A stretch of 64,000 bases of DNA from Pseudoxanthomonas dokdonensis (GCF_001431405.1 NZ_LDJL01000002.1:186001-250000), one strand, 5' to 3'. Counted from the stretch's first letter, positions 38,261 to 49,606 are shown. Numbers and translations are program-made. The notes: generated by a model from the letters alone, not told the origin.

Positions 38261-39274
38261 ATGGCAGTAGTGAACACCAAGGTTGAGCCGGCACTTGCCG
38301 CTGAACGACTGTACGACGCGATCCTGCAGGCAACGCCGGATCTGGTCTACGTGTTCGATCTGGACCACCGTTTCCTGTATGCCAACCAGGCGCTGCTTTC
38401 GATGTGGGGGCGCAGCTGGGACGAGGCCATTGGCAAGACCTGCCTGGAACTGGGCTACGAGCCATGGCACGCGGCCATGCACGACGCTGAAATCGAGCAG
38501 GTCAAGGCCACCCGCAAGCCGGTCCGCGGTGAAGTGCCATTCCGCCACCATACGCTGGGCATGCGCACCTACGATTACATCTTCACCCCGGTGTTCGGCG
38601 CGGACGGCGATGTAGCGGCGGTCGCCGGCAGTACCCGCGACGTCACCGAACGTACCCAGCACGAAGCGCACATGCGGCTGCTGCTGAACGAGTTGAACCA
38701 CCGGGTCAAGAACACCCTGACCGTGGTCCAGTCGATCAGCCAGCAGACCATGCGCAACAGCACCAGCATGGACGAGGCCCAAGACAAGATCGAATCGCGC
38801 ATCCTGGCGCTGTCCAAGGCCCATGACATCCTGACCCGGCAGAACTGGCAGGGCGCGGAAATCAGTGAAATCGTCCGCGCTACCACCGCCCATTGCCAGG
38901 TCTGCGAACACGCCCGCTTCGACATGCAGGGGCCGGAAATCCTGCTCGATCCGCGGCGCGCGGTGGCCCTGGCCATGGCCTTGCACGAGCTGTGCACCAA
39001 CGCGCTGAAGTACGGTGCACTGTCGAGTACGAATGGCCGCGTGCAGGTGCAGTGGCGGATAGCCGACGAGCCTTCCATGCTGTACCTGGAGTGGAAAGAA
39101 AGCGGTGGCCCGGCAGTCAAGGTACCGACCCGGCGCGGCTTTGGTTCGCGATTGATCGAGAAAGGCCTGGGCTACGAAGCCGGCGGCGAAGCGCGGCTGG
39201 TATTCGAGCCGGACGGGCTTGCCTGCTTCATCTCGATGCCGCTGGCCACCACCGCTACCGGTGATGCGCCATGA
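38261..39274 (+). CDS. PAS-domain HWE-family sensor histidine kinase
   Basis: 337 residues, soluble. PAS domain at about 17-130 ([21 protein letters not shown], ending [12 protein letters not shown]), then an HWE-type kinase with phosphoacceptor H147 ([13 protein letters not shown]), [17 protein letters not shown] for ATP binding, and the defining WKE (LEWKESGGP). This kinase class is typical of alphaproteobacteria. It overlaps the response-regulator gene by four bases (ATGA), so the two form a pair. Confidence 0.93.
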   Translation: MAVVNTKVEPALAAERLYDAILQATPDLVYVFDLDHRFLYANQALLSMWGRSWDEAIGKTCLELGYEPWHAAMHDAEIEQVKATRKPVRGEVPFRHHTLGMRTYDYIFTPVFGADGDVAAVAGSTRDVTERTQHEAHMRLLLNELNHRVKNTLTVVQSISQQTMRNSTSMDEAQDKIESRILALSKAHDILTRQNWQGAEISEIVRATTAHCQVCEHARFDMQGPEILLDPRRAVALAMALHELCTNALKYGALSSTNGRVQVQWRIADEPSMLYLEWKESGGPAVKVPTRRGFGSRLIEKGLGYEAGGEARLVFEPDGLACFISMPLATTATGDAP

Positions 39275-39624
39275 GCAATCGGGTGATGATTGTGGAAGAC
39301 GAGCCGCTGATCGCGATGCTGATCGAGGATCTGCTGCCCGAGCTCGGCTTCCATGTGCAGCACACCGTGGCCAGCGTCGAAGCGGCCTTGCAGGCGATCG
39401 AGCAGCAGGACATCGACCTGGCGCTGTTGGACGTCAATCTGGCCGGTATCGCCTCGTTCCCGATTGCCGAAGCTTTGTCGGCGCGGCAGCTGCCGTTCCT
39501 GTTCACCACTGGCTACGGCCAGCTCGGCATTCCCGAGAAGTTTGCCGACTATCCGGTGCTGCCCAAACCGTTCCGGATGGCCGAATTGCAGGCCGCGCTG
39601 CAGGCCTGCGCCAAGGTCGCCTAA
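39271..39624 (+). CDS. Single-domain response regulator
   Basis: 117 residues containing only a REC domain: acidic pair E9/D10 (VMIVEDEPL), phosphoacceptor D54 (ALLDVNLAG), Thr80, and K99 (VLPKPF). No output domain. Translationally coupled to the HWE kinase, which it probably quenches or relays for, as small regulators next to HWE kinases often do. Confidence 0.94.
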   Translation: MSNRVMIVEDEPLIAMLIEDLLPELGFHVQHTVASVEAALQAIEQQDIDLALLDVNLAGIASFPIAEALSARQLPFLFTTGYGQLGIPEKFADYPVLPKPFRMAELQAALQACAKVA

Positions 39625-39773
39625 CCCCGCGTTTCAATGCCGCCATGCGGCAGCCTGGCTGAACGCCGTCGTCGCCGCCTGCGTTCATTGCCGGTGCATG
39701 GAAATCGCCGCTTCGCGCCTCCATCTCATCCGTTCTTCACCCATGCCGGGCGCCTGCCCGCTATCGTCAGCCG

Positions 39774-42700
39774 ATGTCGATGGAATCCTTTCATCCCGCC
39801 GTTGCGCGCTGGTTCCAGCACGCCTTTGCCGCGCCGACCGCCGCGCAGCTGGCGGCTTGGCCGGCGATCCAGGCTGGCCGCAACACGCTGGTGGCCGCGC
39901 CGACCGGTTCGGGCAAGACGCTGACCGCCTTCCTGGCGGCGCTGGACGAGCTGGTCCGGCGCGGGTTGGCCGAGGGCGGGCTGGCCGACCAGACCTCGGT
40001 CCTGTACGTGTCACCGCTGAAGGCGCTGTCCAACGACATCCACCTCAATCTGGAAGCACCGCTGGCCGGCATCCGCCAACAGCTCGCCGAGATGGGCCTG
40101 GCCGATGTCGACATCCGCACCGCCGTGCGTACCGGCGACACGCCCGCCAGCGAGCGCCAGAAGCATTTCCGCAAGCCTCCGCACGTGCTGGTGACTACGC
40201 CGGAGTCGTTGTACGTGCTGCTCGGCTCCGCCTCGGGCCGGGCGATGCTGGGCGGCGTGCGCACGGTCATCGTCGATGAAATCCACGCCGTCGCCGCCAG
40301 CAAGCGCGGCAGCCATCTGGCGTTGTCGCTGGAGCGGTTGCAGGCATTGTGTCCGCGACCACTGGTACGGGTTGGCCTGTCGGCCACGCAGAAGCCGATT
40401 GATGCGGTGGCGCGTTTCCTGGTCGGCGCCGGCGATGGCGACGTGGTCCCGGACTGCCACATCGTCGACATCGGTTACGACAAGCAGCGCGACCTGGCGC
40501 TGGAGCTGCCGCCGACGCCGCTGAGCGCGGTGATGTCGCACGACCAGTGGGGGCAGGTCTACGACCGGGTCGCCGCGCTGGTGCGTGAACATCGCACCAC
40601 GCTGGTGTTCGTCAACACCCGGCGCATGGCCGAGCGCACAGCTCGCCACCTCGGCGAGCGCTTGGGCAATGAGGTGGTCGCCGCCCACCACGGCAGCCTG
40701 GCGCGCGAGGCGCGACTGGAAGCCGAGCAACGACTCAAGCGTGGCGATCTGAAAGTGCTGGTGGCGACCGCGTCGCTGGAACTGGGACTGGATATCGGTG
40801 ATGTCGATCTGGTCTGCCAGCTGGGCACGCCCGGCTCGATTGCCGCATTCCTGCAACGCGCCGGTCGCTCCGGCCACGCCGTCGGCGGCGTGCCCAAGGC
40901 TCGCTTGTTCCCGCAGTCGCGCGATGAGCTGGTCGAATGCGCGGCGCTGCTGGATTGCGTGCGTCGCGGCGAGCTGGATGCACTGGTCATCCCGGTCGCG
41001 CCGCTGGACGTGCTGGCCCAGCAACTGGTCGCCGAAACCGCCAGTCGCGAATGGGACGAAGATGCCCTGTATGCGCTGGTCACGCGCGCGGCCCCGTATG
41101 CGCAGTTGTCGCGTGACGATTACGCGGCGGTGGTCAAGATGCTGGCCGACGGGTTCAGCAGTCGCCGCGGGCCGCGCGCCGGCTACGTCCATCGCGATGC
41201 GGTGCATCGGCGCCTGCGCGAACGCAAGGGCGCGCGGATGACCGCGCTGATGTCCGGCGGCACCATTCCCGACACCGGCGATTACGCGGTCATCCTGGAG
41301 CCGGACGCGCACAACATCGGCACCGTCAACGAAGACTTCGCGGTCGAAAGCCTCACCGGCGACATCTTCCAGCTCGGCAATACCAGCTATCGCATCCTGC
41401 GGGTGGAACCGGGCCGGGTGCGGGTTGAAGATGCACGCGGCGCACCGCCCAACATTCCGTTCTGGCTGGGCGAAGCGCCCGGCCGCAGCCTCGAACTGTC
41501 GCAGGGCGTATCGCGCCTGCGCGAGGAGGTTGCCGCCGCCATCCAGGACGGTGGCGTCGAAGCCGGCGTTCGCCTGCTCACCGGCCAACACGGGCTGGAC
41601 GGGGAATCGGCACGCCAGCTTTGCGAATACATCAGCAAGACACTGGCCGCGCTGGGGCAGATGCCGACCCAGTCGTGCATCGTCATGGAGCGTTTCTTCG
41701 ACGAATCCGGCGGCACCCAGCTGATCATCCATTCGCCCTATGGCAGCCGGCTCAACCGGGCCTGGGGGCTGGCCCTGCGCAAGCGCTTCTGCCGCAAGTT
41801 CAATTTCGAACTGCAGGCCGCCGCCACCGAGGACGCGATCATCCTGTCGCTGTCGACCAGCCACAGTTTCCCGCTGCTTGATGTGTCGCGTTACCTGCAC
41901 TCCTCCTCGGCACGCGATGTCCTGATCCAGGCCTTGCTGGATGCGCCGTTGTTTGCCGTGCGCTGGCGCTGGAACGCCACCACCGCGTTGGCGCTGCCGC
42001 GCTTTGTCGGCGGCCGCAAGGTGGCGCCGCAACTACAACGGATGAAGTCCGAGGATCTACTGGCCACGGTGTTCCCGGATCAGGTCGCCTGCGCTGAGAA
42101 CCTGGTCGGCGAACGCGAGGTGCCGGACCATCCGCTTGTCGCGCAGACCGTCGATGACTGCCTGCATGAGGCGATGGACACCGAAGGTTGGCTGCAACTG
42201 CTGCGCAAGCTGGAGACTGGCCAGGTGCAGGTGGTGGCAAGGGATTTGCCGCTGCCCTCGCCGCTGGCCGCGGAAATCCTCAACGCACGGCCGTATTCGT
42301 TCCTGGATGACGCGCCGTTGGAGGAGCGCCGCACGCAGGCCGTGCAGAGCCGGCTCTATCGCGAGGCCGAATCGGCCGATGAGCTCGGCCGGCTGGATCC
42401 CGCCGCCATTGCCGCCGTGCGCGAGGAAGCCTGGCCGCAGCCGCGCAACGTCGACGAAATGCATGAAGCATTGACCTGCATGGGCGTGGCCAGCGACGAG
42501 GAGGCCGGCCAGCAGGCGGACTGGCGCTCGTGGCTGCAGGCTTTGATGCAGCAAGGTCGCGCCAACTGCCTGCAGGCAACCCCGTTGCACCACGAGCAAG
42601 CCGGGCAACGGTTGTGGGTGACTGCCGAACAGTTGCCGATGCTGCGCGCCATCCATCCCGATGCCACCTGCACGGCTGAAATCGAGGTGCCGGCCGAATA

Positions 42701-44144
42701 TGCGCGACAGACCTGGTCGGCCGAGCAGGCGTTGCGGGATCTGTTGCGCGCGCGCTTGACCGTGCTCGGACCGGTGCCGGCGGCGGCGCTGGCGCAATCG
42801 CTGGGGCTGCCGGTGGCCGCGGTCGACATCGCCCTGCTGGCGCTGCAGACCGAAGGCTACGTGATGCAGGGCGGCTTCACCGCGCCCGATGCGGATGAGT
42901 GGTGCGAGCGGCACCTGCTGGCGCGCATCCATCGCTACACGCTCAAGCAGCTGCGCCGCGAAGTGGAACCAGTCGAGCCGCGCCAGTTCCAGCGCTTCCT
43001 GTTCCAGTGGCAGCAGCTGGACGAAGCAGGCCGCGGCACCGGCCCGGAAGCGTTGGCCGCGGTGTTGGCCCAGCTGGAAGGATTCGAGGCACCGGCGGCC
43101 GGCTGGGAAACCGACATCCTGCCGGCGCGGATACAGGGCTACACCAGCAGTTGGCTGGATGATCTATGCACCTCCGGGCGGGTGCTGTGGACGCGCCTGC
43201 GTCCGGCCGCCAGCGATGCCGGCGGCCGTGGCAATGCTTCGTTGCGTTCAACCCCGGTAGTGCTGCTGCCACGCCGCCAGGCAGCGCCGTGGACGGCATT
43301 GGCTCAGGCAAACCACGATAGCGGTGCGCTCAGTTCACGCGCGCAGAAGGTCGCTGATTTCCTTACTGCGCGTGGCGCATCGTTCTTCGATGACATCGCC
43401 GATGACGTGCATCTGTTGAAGACCGAACTGGAAGATGCCCTGGCCGAGCTGGTCATGCGCGGCTGGGTCCACTGCGACAGCTTCAGTGGCCTGCGCACGT
43501 TGCTGGTGCCGGCCTCCAAACGCGACGGCAAGCGTCGCCAGCCGCGCCGCCGGCATGGCATGGCGGCCAGTGGCTCGGCCTTGGCCGATGCCGGCCGCTG
43601 GGCGTTGATCCGCTCCGGGCAGGCGGCACCCGCGCCAGACAATCGCGCCGAGCTCATCGAACACATCGCGCGAGCGTTGTTGCGGCGCTATGGCGTGGTG
43701 TTCTGGCGACTGCTGGAGCGCGAGGCCGGCTGGCTACCGCCGTGGCGCGAACTGGCGCGCGTGTACCAGCGGCTGGAAGCGCGCGGCGAGATCCGCGGTG
43801 GACGCTTCGTCCGCGGCATCGCCGGCGAGCAGTTCGCCCTGCCCGAGGCGGTCGCCCAGCTGCGCAGCATCCGCCGCGCCCCGGCCGCCGATGAGTGGAT
43901 CACGGTAGCGGCCACTGACCCGGCCAATCTGCTGGGCGTGGTGCTGCCGGGGGAACGCGTGGCCCGCGTGCCCGGCTACCGGGTGCTGTATCGCGATGGC
44001 TTGCCGGTGGCGACCTGGGCCGCTGGCCAGATCGACTGGTTGCAGCCGTTGTCGGCGGATGAGCAACAAAGCGCCGGCCGCCGGCTGCAGCGCACCGATG
44101 CGCTGCGGGTGCCGGCGCTGGGGCTGGAGGTTGCACTGCCCTGA
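39774..44144 (+). CDS. lhr: ATP-dependent helicase Lhr (long form)
   Basis: 1456 residues, superfamily 2. RecA-like domains carry APTGSGKT (42-50), [16 protein letters not shown] (DEIH 168-171), GLSATQ and the motif VI region [18 protein letters not shown]. The long Lhr-specific winged-helix and C-terminal domains follow, up to about residue 1456. E. coli Lhr is 1538 residues. Lhr translocates on DNA and is implicated in repair. It is not the shorter ligase-associated DEXH helicase (about 820 residues). Start ATG at 39774; an ATG six bases later is equally possible. Confidence 0.95.
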   Translation: MSMESFHPAVARWFQHAFAAPTAAQLAAWPAIQAGRNTLVAAPTGSGKTLTAFLAALDELVRRGLAEGGLADQTSVLYVSPLKALSNDIHLNLEAPLAGIRQQLAEMGLADVDIRTAVRTGDTPASERQKHFRKPPHVLVTTPESLYVLLGSASGRAMLGGVRTVIVDEIHAVAASKRGSHLALSLERLQALCPRPLVRVGLSATQKPIDAVARFLVGAGDGDVVPDCHIVDIGYDKQRDLALELPPTPLSAVMSHDQWGQVYDRVAALVREHRTTLVFVNTRRMAERTARHLGERLGNEVVAAHHGSLAREARLEAEQRLKRGDLKVLVATASLELGLDIGDVDLVCQLGTPGSIAAFLQRAGRSGHAVGGVPKARLFPQSRDELVECAALLDCVRRGELDALVIPVAPLDVLAQQLVAETASREWDEDALYALVTRAAPYAQLSRDDYAAVVKMLADGFSSRRGPRAGYVHRDAVHRRLRERKGARMTALMSGGTIPDTGDYAVILEPDAHNIGTVNEDFAVESLTGDIFQLGNTSYRILRVEPGRVRVEDARGAPPNIPFWLGEAPGRSLELSQGVSRLREEVAAAIQDGGVEAGVRLLTGQHGLDGESARQLCEYISKTLAALGQMPTQSCIVMERFFDESGGTQLIIHSPYGSRLNRAWGLALRKRFCRKFNFELQAAATEDAIILSLSTSHSFPLLDVSRYLHSSSARDVLIQALLDAPLFAVRWRWNATTALALPRFVGGRKVAPQLQRMKSEDLLATVFPDQVACAENLVGEREVPDHPLVAQTVDDCLHEAMDTEGWLQLLRKLETGQVQVVARDLPLPSPLAAEILNARPYSFLDDAPLEERRTQAVQSRLYREAESADELGRLDPAAIAAVREEAWPQPRNVDEMHEALTCMGVASDEEAGQQADWRSWLQALMQQGRANCLQATPLHHEQAGQRLWVTAEQLPMLRAIHPDATCTAEIEVPAEYARQTWSAEQALRDLLRARLTVLGPVPAAALAQSLGLPVAAVDIALLALQTEGYVMQGGFTAPDADEWCERHLLARIHRYTLKQLRREVEPVEPRQFQRFLFQWQQLDEAGRGTGPEALAAVLAQLEGFEAPAAGWETDILPARIQGYTSSWLDDLCTSGRVLWTRLRPAASDAGGRGNASLRSTPVVLLPRRQAAPWTALAQANHDSGALSSRAQKVADFLTARGASFFDDIADDVHLLKTELEDALAELVMRGWVHCDSFSGLRTLLVPASKRDGKRRQPRRRHGMAASGSALADAGRWALIRSGQAAPAPDNRAELIEHIARALLRRYGVVFWRLLEREAGWLPPWRELARVYQRLEARGEIRGGRFVRGIAGEQFALPEAVAQLRSIRRAPAADEWITVAATDPANLLGVVLPGERVARVPGYRVLYRDGLPVATWAAGQIDWLQPLSADEQQSAGRRLQRTDALRVPALGLEVALP

Positions 44145-44263
44145 CGCTGGGCAGATGTCCGCGTCGCGTGTGTTCATCGGCGGTTGCTGAATGCGATGAC
44201 GATTTCACCCGTTGGTCACCGCCGCCGGCGCAGGCTCTGCCCGCTGCCTGCAGGAGACCGCTG

Positions 44264-44743
44264 ATGACCACCACGACCCGACACCATGCACTGGCCGTTG
44301 CCATGCTGGCGGTAATCGCCATTGGCAGCGCCATCGCCGGCAACCAGGCCCGCAACGCCCATTTCGCCAGCATGGACGGCAACGGCGACGGGGTCATTTC
44401 GGCCAGCGAGCACGCCGCGGGTGCGGCGGCGATGTTCACCGCAATGGACAGCGACAAGGATGGCACGGTGACCGCGGCCGAAATGGACGCGATGGCTGCC
44501 GGCGGACACGTCGGCAAACATGCGGGCAAAACACCCGCGGGCGACGCGGGCGAGGCCGGCAGTGAACTGTCATCGGCGGAGAAGATCGCGATGCTGGATC
44601 AGGATGGCGACGGCAAGCTGAGCCGGGCCGAGCATGAAGTCGGAGCCAGAAGCATGTTCGCCAAGTCCGACACCAACCTGGACGGCAACCTCAGCGCTTC
44701 GGAAATGGCCGCGGCGCGCGCCTCGATGATGCAGCACGACTGA
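44264..44743 (+). CDS. Exported EF-hand calcium-binding protein
   Basis: 159 residues with AGGAG 8 bases before the ATG. A signal sequence (LAVAMLAVIAIGSAIAGN) is followed by four EF-hand loops of canonical 12-residue length: D38-E49, D62-E73, D112-E123 and D136-E147, each with the DxNxDG or DxDxDG pattern. It should bind calcium in the periplasm or outside. Role unknown. Confidence 0.9.
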   Translation: MTTTTRHHALAVAMLAVIAIGSAIAGNQARNAHFASMDGNGDGVISASEHAAGAAAMFTAMDSDKDGTVTAAEMDAMAAGGHVGKHAGKTPAGDAGEAGSELSSAEKIAMLDQDGDGKLSRAEHEVGARSMFAKSDTNLDGNLSASEMAAARASMMQHD

Positions 44744-44831
44744 CACAGGCGGAATCTGCCCGCTTGATTCGGTAGCCGAGCCGGTTCTGCGCCTGACGGA
44801 TTGCACGACGTCAGCGCTGCCAACCCCAACA

Positions 44832-45779
44832 TCAACCCGCCTTGCGTTTGCTGGCCGCTTTCCTGGTGCTCTTGCTGGCTTTTGTCGTCTTGGTCGCCTT
44901 GCTGGCTTTCTTGCTTTTACTGGTCGAGGTGGACCTGCCGGCGGCTTTCTTGGTCGCGCTCTTCTTGGCCGGGGTGCGCTTGTTGCTGGCCAGGCTTTTT
45001 TCCAGCAAGGACATGAAGTCGACCACGTTGGTCGCCACTTCCTCGCCACTGTCGGCATCGTCGTCTTCAACCGTCGCGGTTGCACCCTTGGTCTTGATCC
45101 GTTTCTGGATCAGCGCCTGCAGGCGCTCACGGAATTCGTCGTGGTATTCCTCCGGCTGCCACTTGCCGGCCATCGAATTGACCAGCTGCTCGGCCATCTC
45201 CAGCTCTTTCGGCGAAATGCGGTAGGACGATGCGGTGCCGGTCGGCAGCTTGTAGTCCTGCGGGTCCACCAGCTCCTGCGGGTAGCGCAGCAGCATCATC
45301 AGCAACGCATCGTCCAATGGCATCACCGCGCACAGGTATTCGCGGGTACGGATGACGACCCGGCCGATGCCGACCTTGCGCGCCGATGCCAGGGTGTCGC
45401 GGAACAGCACGTAGCCTTTCTCGGCCTTCTTCCCGGGTACCAGCACGTAGGGCTTTTCGAAATAGCGCGGATCAATGCTGTCGATGTCGACGAAGGTTTC
45501 GACCTCGACGGTTTCATGGCTCTGCGGCGCGGCGGCCTTGATGTCCTCCTGATCCACGACCACGTAGTTGCCCTTGTCGTATTCGTAGGCCTTGATGATC
45601 TCCTTCCACGGCACTTCCTCGCCGGTTTCGGCATTGACGCGCTCGAAACGGATCGGCTTGCGGTCGCGCGAATCAAGCATGCGGAAGTGCAGATCCACCT
45701 TGCGTTCGCCCGACATCAGCGACACCGGGATATTGAGCAGGCCGAATGACAGGTTGCCTGTCCAGATGGGGCGGGCCAT
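44832..45779 (-). CDS. ku: Non-homologous end-joining protein Ku
   Basis: 315 residues from MARPIWTGNLSFGLLNIPVSL (ATG complementing 45777-45779), the standard bacterial Ku start. The beta-barrel core includes YEYDKGNYVVVDQEDIKAA and FVDIDSIDPRYFEKPYVLVP. A Lys/Ala/Ser-rich tail (about 265-315) resembles the DNA-binding extensions of other Ku proteins. Ku bridges broken DNA ends and recruits LigD. No ligD lies in this window, so the partner ligase must be elsewhere or absent. Confidence 0.96.
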   Translation of the reverse strand: MARPIWTGNLSFGLLNIPVSLMSGERKVDLHFRMLDSRDRKPIRFERVNAETGEEVPWKEIIKAYEYDKGNYVVVDQEDIKAAAPQSHETVEVETFVDIDSIDPRYFEKPYVLVPGKKAEKGYVLFRDTLASARKVGIGRVVIRTREYLCAVMPLDDALLMMLLRYPQELVDPQDYKLPTGTASSYRISPKELEMAEQLVNSMAGKWQPEEYHDEFRERLQALIQKRIKTKGATATVEDDDADSGEEVATNVVDFMSLLEKSLASNKRTPAKKSATKKAAGRSTSTSKSKKASKATKTTKASKSTRKAASKRKAG

Positions 45780-46019
45780 GGGGTGCTCCTGGCTGTGGTC
45801 ATGACGCCACGGGCTGGTCGACTGCGCCGCGGCGGAAGCCAGACGATAGTGCGGCGGTACATTACCGAAGCGTGAAATAAGACCGGCGCCGCGCTGTGGC
45901 ATGGTCGGCAGGCACCAAGTCGTTAGCATCAGGCCAAATTGCTGGCCCCGTGGCCACACATCGCGTTTACCCCACTTGGCCTACAAAGGAGTCAATCCCA
46001 AAGTCGAGGAAGGCAACCG

Positions 46020-46511
46020 ATGGCCGACAACACCGCCGAAGAACTTGAAAAGAAATTCTGGAAAGCACTCAAGTCCGATCGCACCATGATGCTGGGACTG
46101 GATGGCTGCGAAAACGGGCACGTGCGGCCGATGACCGCGCAGTTCGAGGATGACCGCAGTCCGATCTGGTTCTTCACCTCGCGCGACAACGCACTGGTGC
46201 AGAAGCTCGGCGCCGGCAAGGCCGCGGTCGCCGCGTTCTCTTCCAAGGGCCATGACCTGTTCGCCACCGTCGAAGGCCAGTTGCTGATGGACAACGACCG
46301 GGCCACCATCGATCGCCTGTGGAACCCGTTCATCGCCGCCTGGTTCGAAGGTGGCAAGGACGATCCCAACTTGGCCCTGCTGCGCCTTGATGCGCGCCAC
46401 GGCGAGGTCTGGCTCAACGAAAACAACATGCTGGCCGGGGTCAAGATGCTGCTCGGCATCGACCCGAAGAAGGATTACAAGGACAAGGTCGCCGACGTCA
46501 ATCTGGGCTGA
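46020..46511 (+). CDS. PNPOx-like general stress protein
   Basis: 163 residues with GAGGAAGG 5 bases before the ATG. The split beta-barrel flavin-binding fold is suggested by MTAQFEDDRSPIWFFTSRDN, AVAAFSSKGHDLFATVEGQL and DRLWNPFIAAWFEGGKDDPN, the pattern of general stress protein 26-type pyridoxamine phosphate oxidase relatives. Substrate unknown. Divergent from ku across 240 bp. Confidence 0.9.
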   Translation: MADNTAEELEKKFWKALKSDRTMMLGLDGCENGHVRPMTAQFEDDRSPIWFFTSRDNALVQKLGAGKAAVAAFSSKGHDLFATVEGQLLMDNDRATIDRLWNPFIAAWFEGGKDDPNLALLRLDARHGEVWLNENNMLAGVKMLLGIDPKKDYKDKVADVNLG

Positions 46512-46546
46512 TCACCAAGGTCGCTTTGGCCAGCGCCCGCAAAAAA

Positions 46547-46572
46547 GAAAAGCCCGCGCAAGCGGGCTTTTC
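46547..46572. terminator. Bidirectional terminator between PNPOx-like gene and cydX
   Basis: GAAAAGCCCGC-GCAA-GCGGGCTTTTC, an 11-bp perfect stem in the convergent gap, with A-rich and T-rich flanks able to serve both strands. Confidence 0.9.
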
Positions 46573-46594
46573 ATTACCCCACGCGAAGAGCGAT

Positions 46595-46729
46595 TCAGCG
46601 ACCAACGCGCTCGTCATCGGCGCGTTCGGCGTTCTGGCGATCGTTGTCGCGCAGTTCGTACCACATGCCGTTGAGCACCGCGAAACTCGCGGCCAGTCCA
46701 ACTCCCAGAATCCAGGCGAAATACCACAT
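46595..46729 (-). CDS. cydX: Cytochrome bd small subunit CydX
   Basis: 44 residues, MWYFAWILGVGLAASFAVLNGMWYELRDND..., a single membrane helix followed by an acidic tail. The WYFAWILG start and the WYE after the helix are the CydX/YbgT hallmarks. It directly follows cydB (11-bp gap) and stabilises the haem region of the oxidase. Too short for many gene callers. Confidence 0.95.
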   Translation of the reverse strand: MWYFAWILGVGLAASFAVLNGMWYELRDNDRQNAERADDERVGR

Positions 46730-46740
46730 GTGTCGGCTCC

Positions 46741-47889
46741 TCAGTAAGCGTTGTGGTTGTCTTGCAGGCCGGCATCGGTGACCTTGCCACGCAATACGCG
46801 ATAGACCCAGCTGGTGTAGGCCAGGATCAGCGGCAGGAAAATGCAGACTGCAATCAGCATGATGAACAGGGTCAGATGGCTGGACGAGCCGTCCCACACC
46901 GTCAGGCTGGAGGCTGGATCCGAGCGCGATGGCAACAGGAACGGGAAGGTGGCGAAACCTTCGGTCAGGATGATCGCGCTGATGGCCACGGTCGATCCGG
47001 CGAACGCCAGGCCGGCACGTCCTGTGCGCAACAGCCATGCGCAGGCCAGGGCGCCAGCCACGCCCAGCAGCGGGAACAGCCAGGTCCATGGCATCGCCTG
47101 GTAGTTGGCCATCCATGCGCCTGGCGCACGGATGGCCTGTTTCAGCAGCGGATTGGACGGACCGGCAGGGTCGGCGGCCATCACGATGCTGTAGCCCTGG
47201 ATGCCGGTGGCCAGCCAGATGCCCGCCAGCACGAACAGCACCGCCGTGGCCAGCGCCGCCCAGCTGCCGTAGCGGCGCGCGCGGATGGCGATATCGCCTT
47301 CGGTCTTCATTGCCAGCATGCCGGCGCCGTGCATGACCAGCATCGCCACGCTGACCAGTCCGCACAACACCGCGAACGGCGACAGCAGCGCCCAGAAACC
47401 GCCGGTATAGATCGGCCGCAGATCCTGGTCAAAATGGAACGGTGCGCCCAGCAGTACGTTGCCCATCGCCACCCCGAACACCAGCGCCGGCACCACGCCG
47501 CTGAAGAACAGGCTCCAGTCCCACACGGCACGCCAGCGCGGATCCGCTACCTTGCTGCGGAACTTGAAACCGACCGGGCGCAGGATCAGCGCCAGCAGGA
47601 TCAGGAACATCGCCAGATAGAAACCGGAGAAGCTGACCGCGTACAGCAGCGGCCAGGCGGCGAAAATGGCACCGCCACCGAGAATCAACCAGACCTGGTT
47701 GCCTTCCCAGACCGGGCCGACCACATTCAGCACCACCCGGCGCTGCGCGTCGGTGCGCGCCACCGCCGGCAACAGAGTGGCCACGCCCAGGTCAAAACCG
47801 TCCATTACCGCAAAGCCAATCAGCAGGATGCCCAGCAGCAACCACCACAGCAGGCGCAGGGTCTGGTAATCCAGGGGAATGCTATCCAT
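46741..47889 (-). CDS. cydB: Cytochrome bd ubiquinol oxidase subunit II
   Basis: 382 residues with about nine membrane helices. [20 protein letters not shown] at the start, [20 protein letters not shown] and [18 protein letters not shown] are diagnostic. Length is near E. coli CydB (379). Forms the heterodimeric core with CydA; cydA lies 12 bp upstream and cydX 11 bp downstream. Confidence 0.98.
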   Translation of the reverse strand: MDSIPLDYQTLRLLWWLLLGILLIGFAVMDGFDLGVATLLPAVARTDAQRRVVLNVVGPVWEGNQVWLILGGGAIFAAWPLLYAVSFSGFYLAMFLILLALILRPVGFKFRSKVADPRWRAVWDWSLFFSGVVPALVFGVAMGNVLLGAPFHFDQDLRPIYTGGFWALLSPFAVLCGLVSVAMLVMHGAGMLAMKTEGDIAIRARRYGSWAALATAVLFVLAGIWLATGIQGYSIVMAADPAGPSNPLLKQAIRAPGAWMANYQAMPWTWLFPLLGVAGALACAWLLRTGRAGLAFAGSTVAISAIILTEGFATFPFLLPSRSDPASSLTVWDGSSSHLTLFIMLIAVCIFLPLILAYTSWVYRVLRGKVTDAGLQDNHNAY

Positions 47890-47901
47890 GGGAGGCTCCT
47901 G

Positions 47902-49482
47902 TTACGCCGAGAACGGCGCGTTGGCGGGATTGGCGGCCGGTGGCGCCGACGGCTGCGGCTCGATCAACGCCTCCGGTCCTTTCAGGATCAACCTGCGCAT
48001 CAACCAGACCTCGACCACCGCCAGGGTGGTGTACAGCAGCACGAAGCCGATAATTGTCAGTACCACTTCGTGCACCGGCAGGCCGGAGGCGGCGAAGAAT
48101 GTCGGCAGCACGCCATCGATGATCCACGGCTGCCGGCCATACTCGGCAATCAGCCAGCCCGCCTCGATCGCCAGCCACGGCAGTGGCAGGGTGTAGAACG
48201 CCAGCTTGAGGAACCAGCGGTACTTGTCCAGGCGCTGGGTCGTCGCCAGCCAGAACGCGGCCATGAAGAAACCGATGAAATAGAAGCCCAGCCCGGCCAT
48301 CAGGCGGAAACTCCAGAACAGCGGCGCCACCCGCGGCACTACGTCGTTGGCCGCGCGCGCAATCTCTTCGTCGCTGGCGTTGCTGATGTCCTCGCGATAG
48401 CGCTTGAGCAACAACGCATAGCCCATGTCGCGCCAGTTGGCCTCGAAGGTGGCACGCGCCTGCGGATCTTCGCGATTGGCGCGTAGCGCCTGCAACGCGT
48501 CGTAGGCGACCAGTCCGTTGCGCACGCGTTGTTCGGAGCGTTCGACCAGTTCGCCAATGCCCGGCATTTCGGTATTGAACGAGCGGGTACCGATGATGCC
48601 CATCACGTAGGGGATGTGAATCGCGTAATGGTTGGTGCGGGTCTCCTGGTCCGGGATGGCGAAGGCATTGAAGCCCGCCGGCGCCGGCTCGGTTTCCCAC
48701 ATCGCTTCGATCGCGGCCAGTTTCATCTTCTGGTTTTCGCCGGTGACATAACCACTCTCGTCACCCAGCACCACCACCGACAACGATGCCGCCAGACCAA
48801 AACTGGCGGCCACCGCCATCGAACGCTTGGCGAAGTCACGGTTGCGACCGCGCAGCAGGTAGAACGCGCTGATCGCCATGACGAACACCGCGCCGCAGAC
48901 GTAGCCGGCGCTGACCGTGTGCACGAACTTGGCCTGTGCGACCGGGTTGAACAGCACCGCGGCAAAATCGCTGACTTCCATGCGCATGGTGTCGGTGTTG
49001 AACACCGCGCCCACCGGGTGCTGCATCCAGCCGTTGGCAATCAGGATCCACAGCGCGGAGAAGTTGGCGCCCAGTGCCACCAGCCAGGTCACCATCAGGT
49101 GCTGTACCTTGCTCAGCTTGTCCCAGCCGAAGAAGAACAGGCCGATGAAGGTCGCTTCCAGGAAGAACGCCATCAGGCCCTCGATGGCCAGCGGCGCACC
49201 GAAGATATCGCCGACGTAGTGGCTGTAATACGACCAGTTGGTGCCGAACTGGAACTCCATCACGATGCCGGTAGCCACGCCCATCGCGAAGTTGATGCCG
49301 AACAGCGTGCCCCAGAACAGGGTCATGCGCCGCCAGATGTCGCGCCCGGTCATGACGTAGACGCTCTCCATGATCGCGATCATGAAGGACAGGCCCAGGG
49401 TCAACGGGACAAACAGGAAGTGGTAAAGCGCGGTCAACGCGAACTGGAGTCGCGACAGCTCAACAACAGTCATATCCGGCAT
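47902..49482 (-). CDS. cydA: Cytochrome bd ubiquinol oxidase subunit I
   Basis: 526 residues from MPDMTVVELSRLQFALTALYH, start at the ATG complementing 49480-49482 by comparison with E. coli CydA (522); an ATG three codons later is the alternative. H21 corresponds to the haem b595/d ligand His19. GRDIWRRMTLFWGTLFGINF and the quinol-binding Q-loop follow. It oxidises ubiquinol and reduces oxygen with high affinity. First gene of cydABX, controlled from the divergent region carrying the FNR box. Confidence 0.98.
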   Translation of the reverse strand: MPDMTVVELSRLQFALTALYHFLFVPLTLGLSFMIAIMESVYVMTGRDIWRRMTLFWGTLFGINFAMGVATGIVMEFQFGTNWSYYSHYVGDIFGAPLAIEGLMAFFLEATFIGLFFFGWDKLSKVQHLMVTWLVALGANFSALWILIANGWMQHPVGAVFNTDTMRMEVSDFAAVLFNPVAQAKFVHTVSAGYVCGAVFVMAISAFYLLRGRNRDFAKRSMAVAASFGLAASLSVVVLGDESGYVTGENQKMKLAAIEAMWETEPAPAGFNAFAIPDQETRTNHYAIHIPYVMGIIGTRSFNTEMPGIGELVERSEQRVRNGLVAYDALQALRANREDPQARATFEANWRDMGYALLLKRYREDISNASDEEIARAANDVVPRVAPLFWSFRLMAGLGFYFIGFFMAAFWLATTQRLDKYRWFLKLAFYTLPLPWLAIEAGWLIAEYGRQPWIIDGVLPTFFAASGLPVHEVVLTIIGFVLLYTTLAVVEVWLMRRLILKGPEALIEPQPSAPPAANPANAPFSA

Positions 49483-49592
49483 GGCGGCGGGCTTCCCGGT
49501 GGAATAGAAGTAGTCTGCAGCAAGACATACGCTTGCGAATGCGACGGCTTGTCGCATGCCACCAGTCTATCCCTGGAAAATCAGCGCGCGCC

Positions 49593-49606
49593 TTGATTCA
49601 AATCAA
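49593..49606. promoter_or_regulatory. FNR/Anr box in the divergent cydA-cydD region
   Basis: TTGATTCAAATCAA, a perfect match to the FNR consensus TTGAT-N4-ATCAA. On the minus strand a -10-like TAGACT (complement of 49564-49569) would start cydA transcription near 49557, placing the box centre (49599.5) at about -42, the class II activator position. For cydD, a -10-like TACAAT at 49664-49669 puts the box at about -76. Confidence 0.88.

Noticed and set aside
40011..42032. A 673-codon open frame on the minus strand
   Set aside because: It lies fully antisense to lhr, has no ribosome site, and its composition (many Gln, His, Arg, Ala) is what GC-rich third positions produce on the opposite strand.
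46753..48486. A 577-codon open frame antisense to cydB and part of cydA
   Set aside because: Gln/His/Arg-rich translation with no motif; the minus-strand cyd genes are unambiguous.
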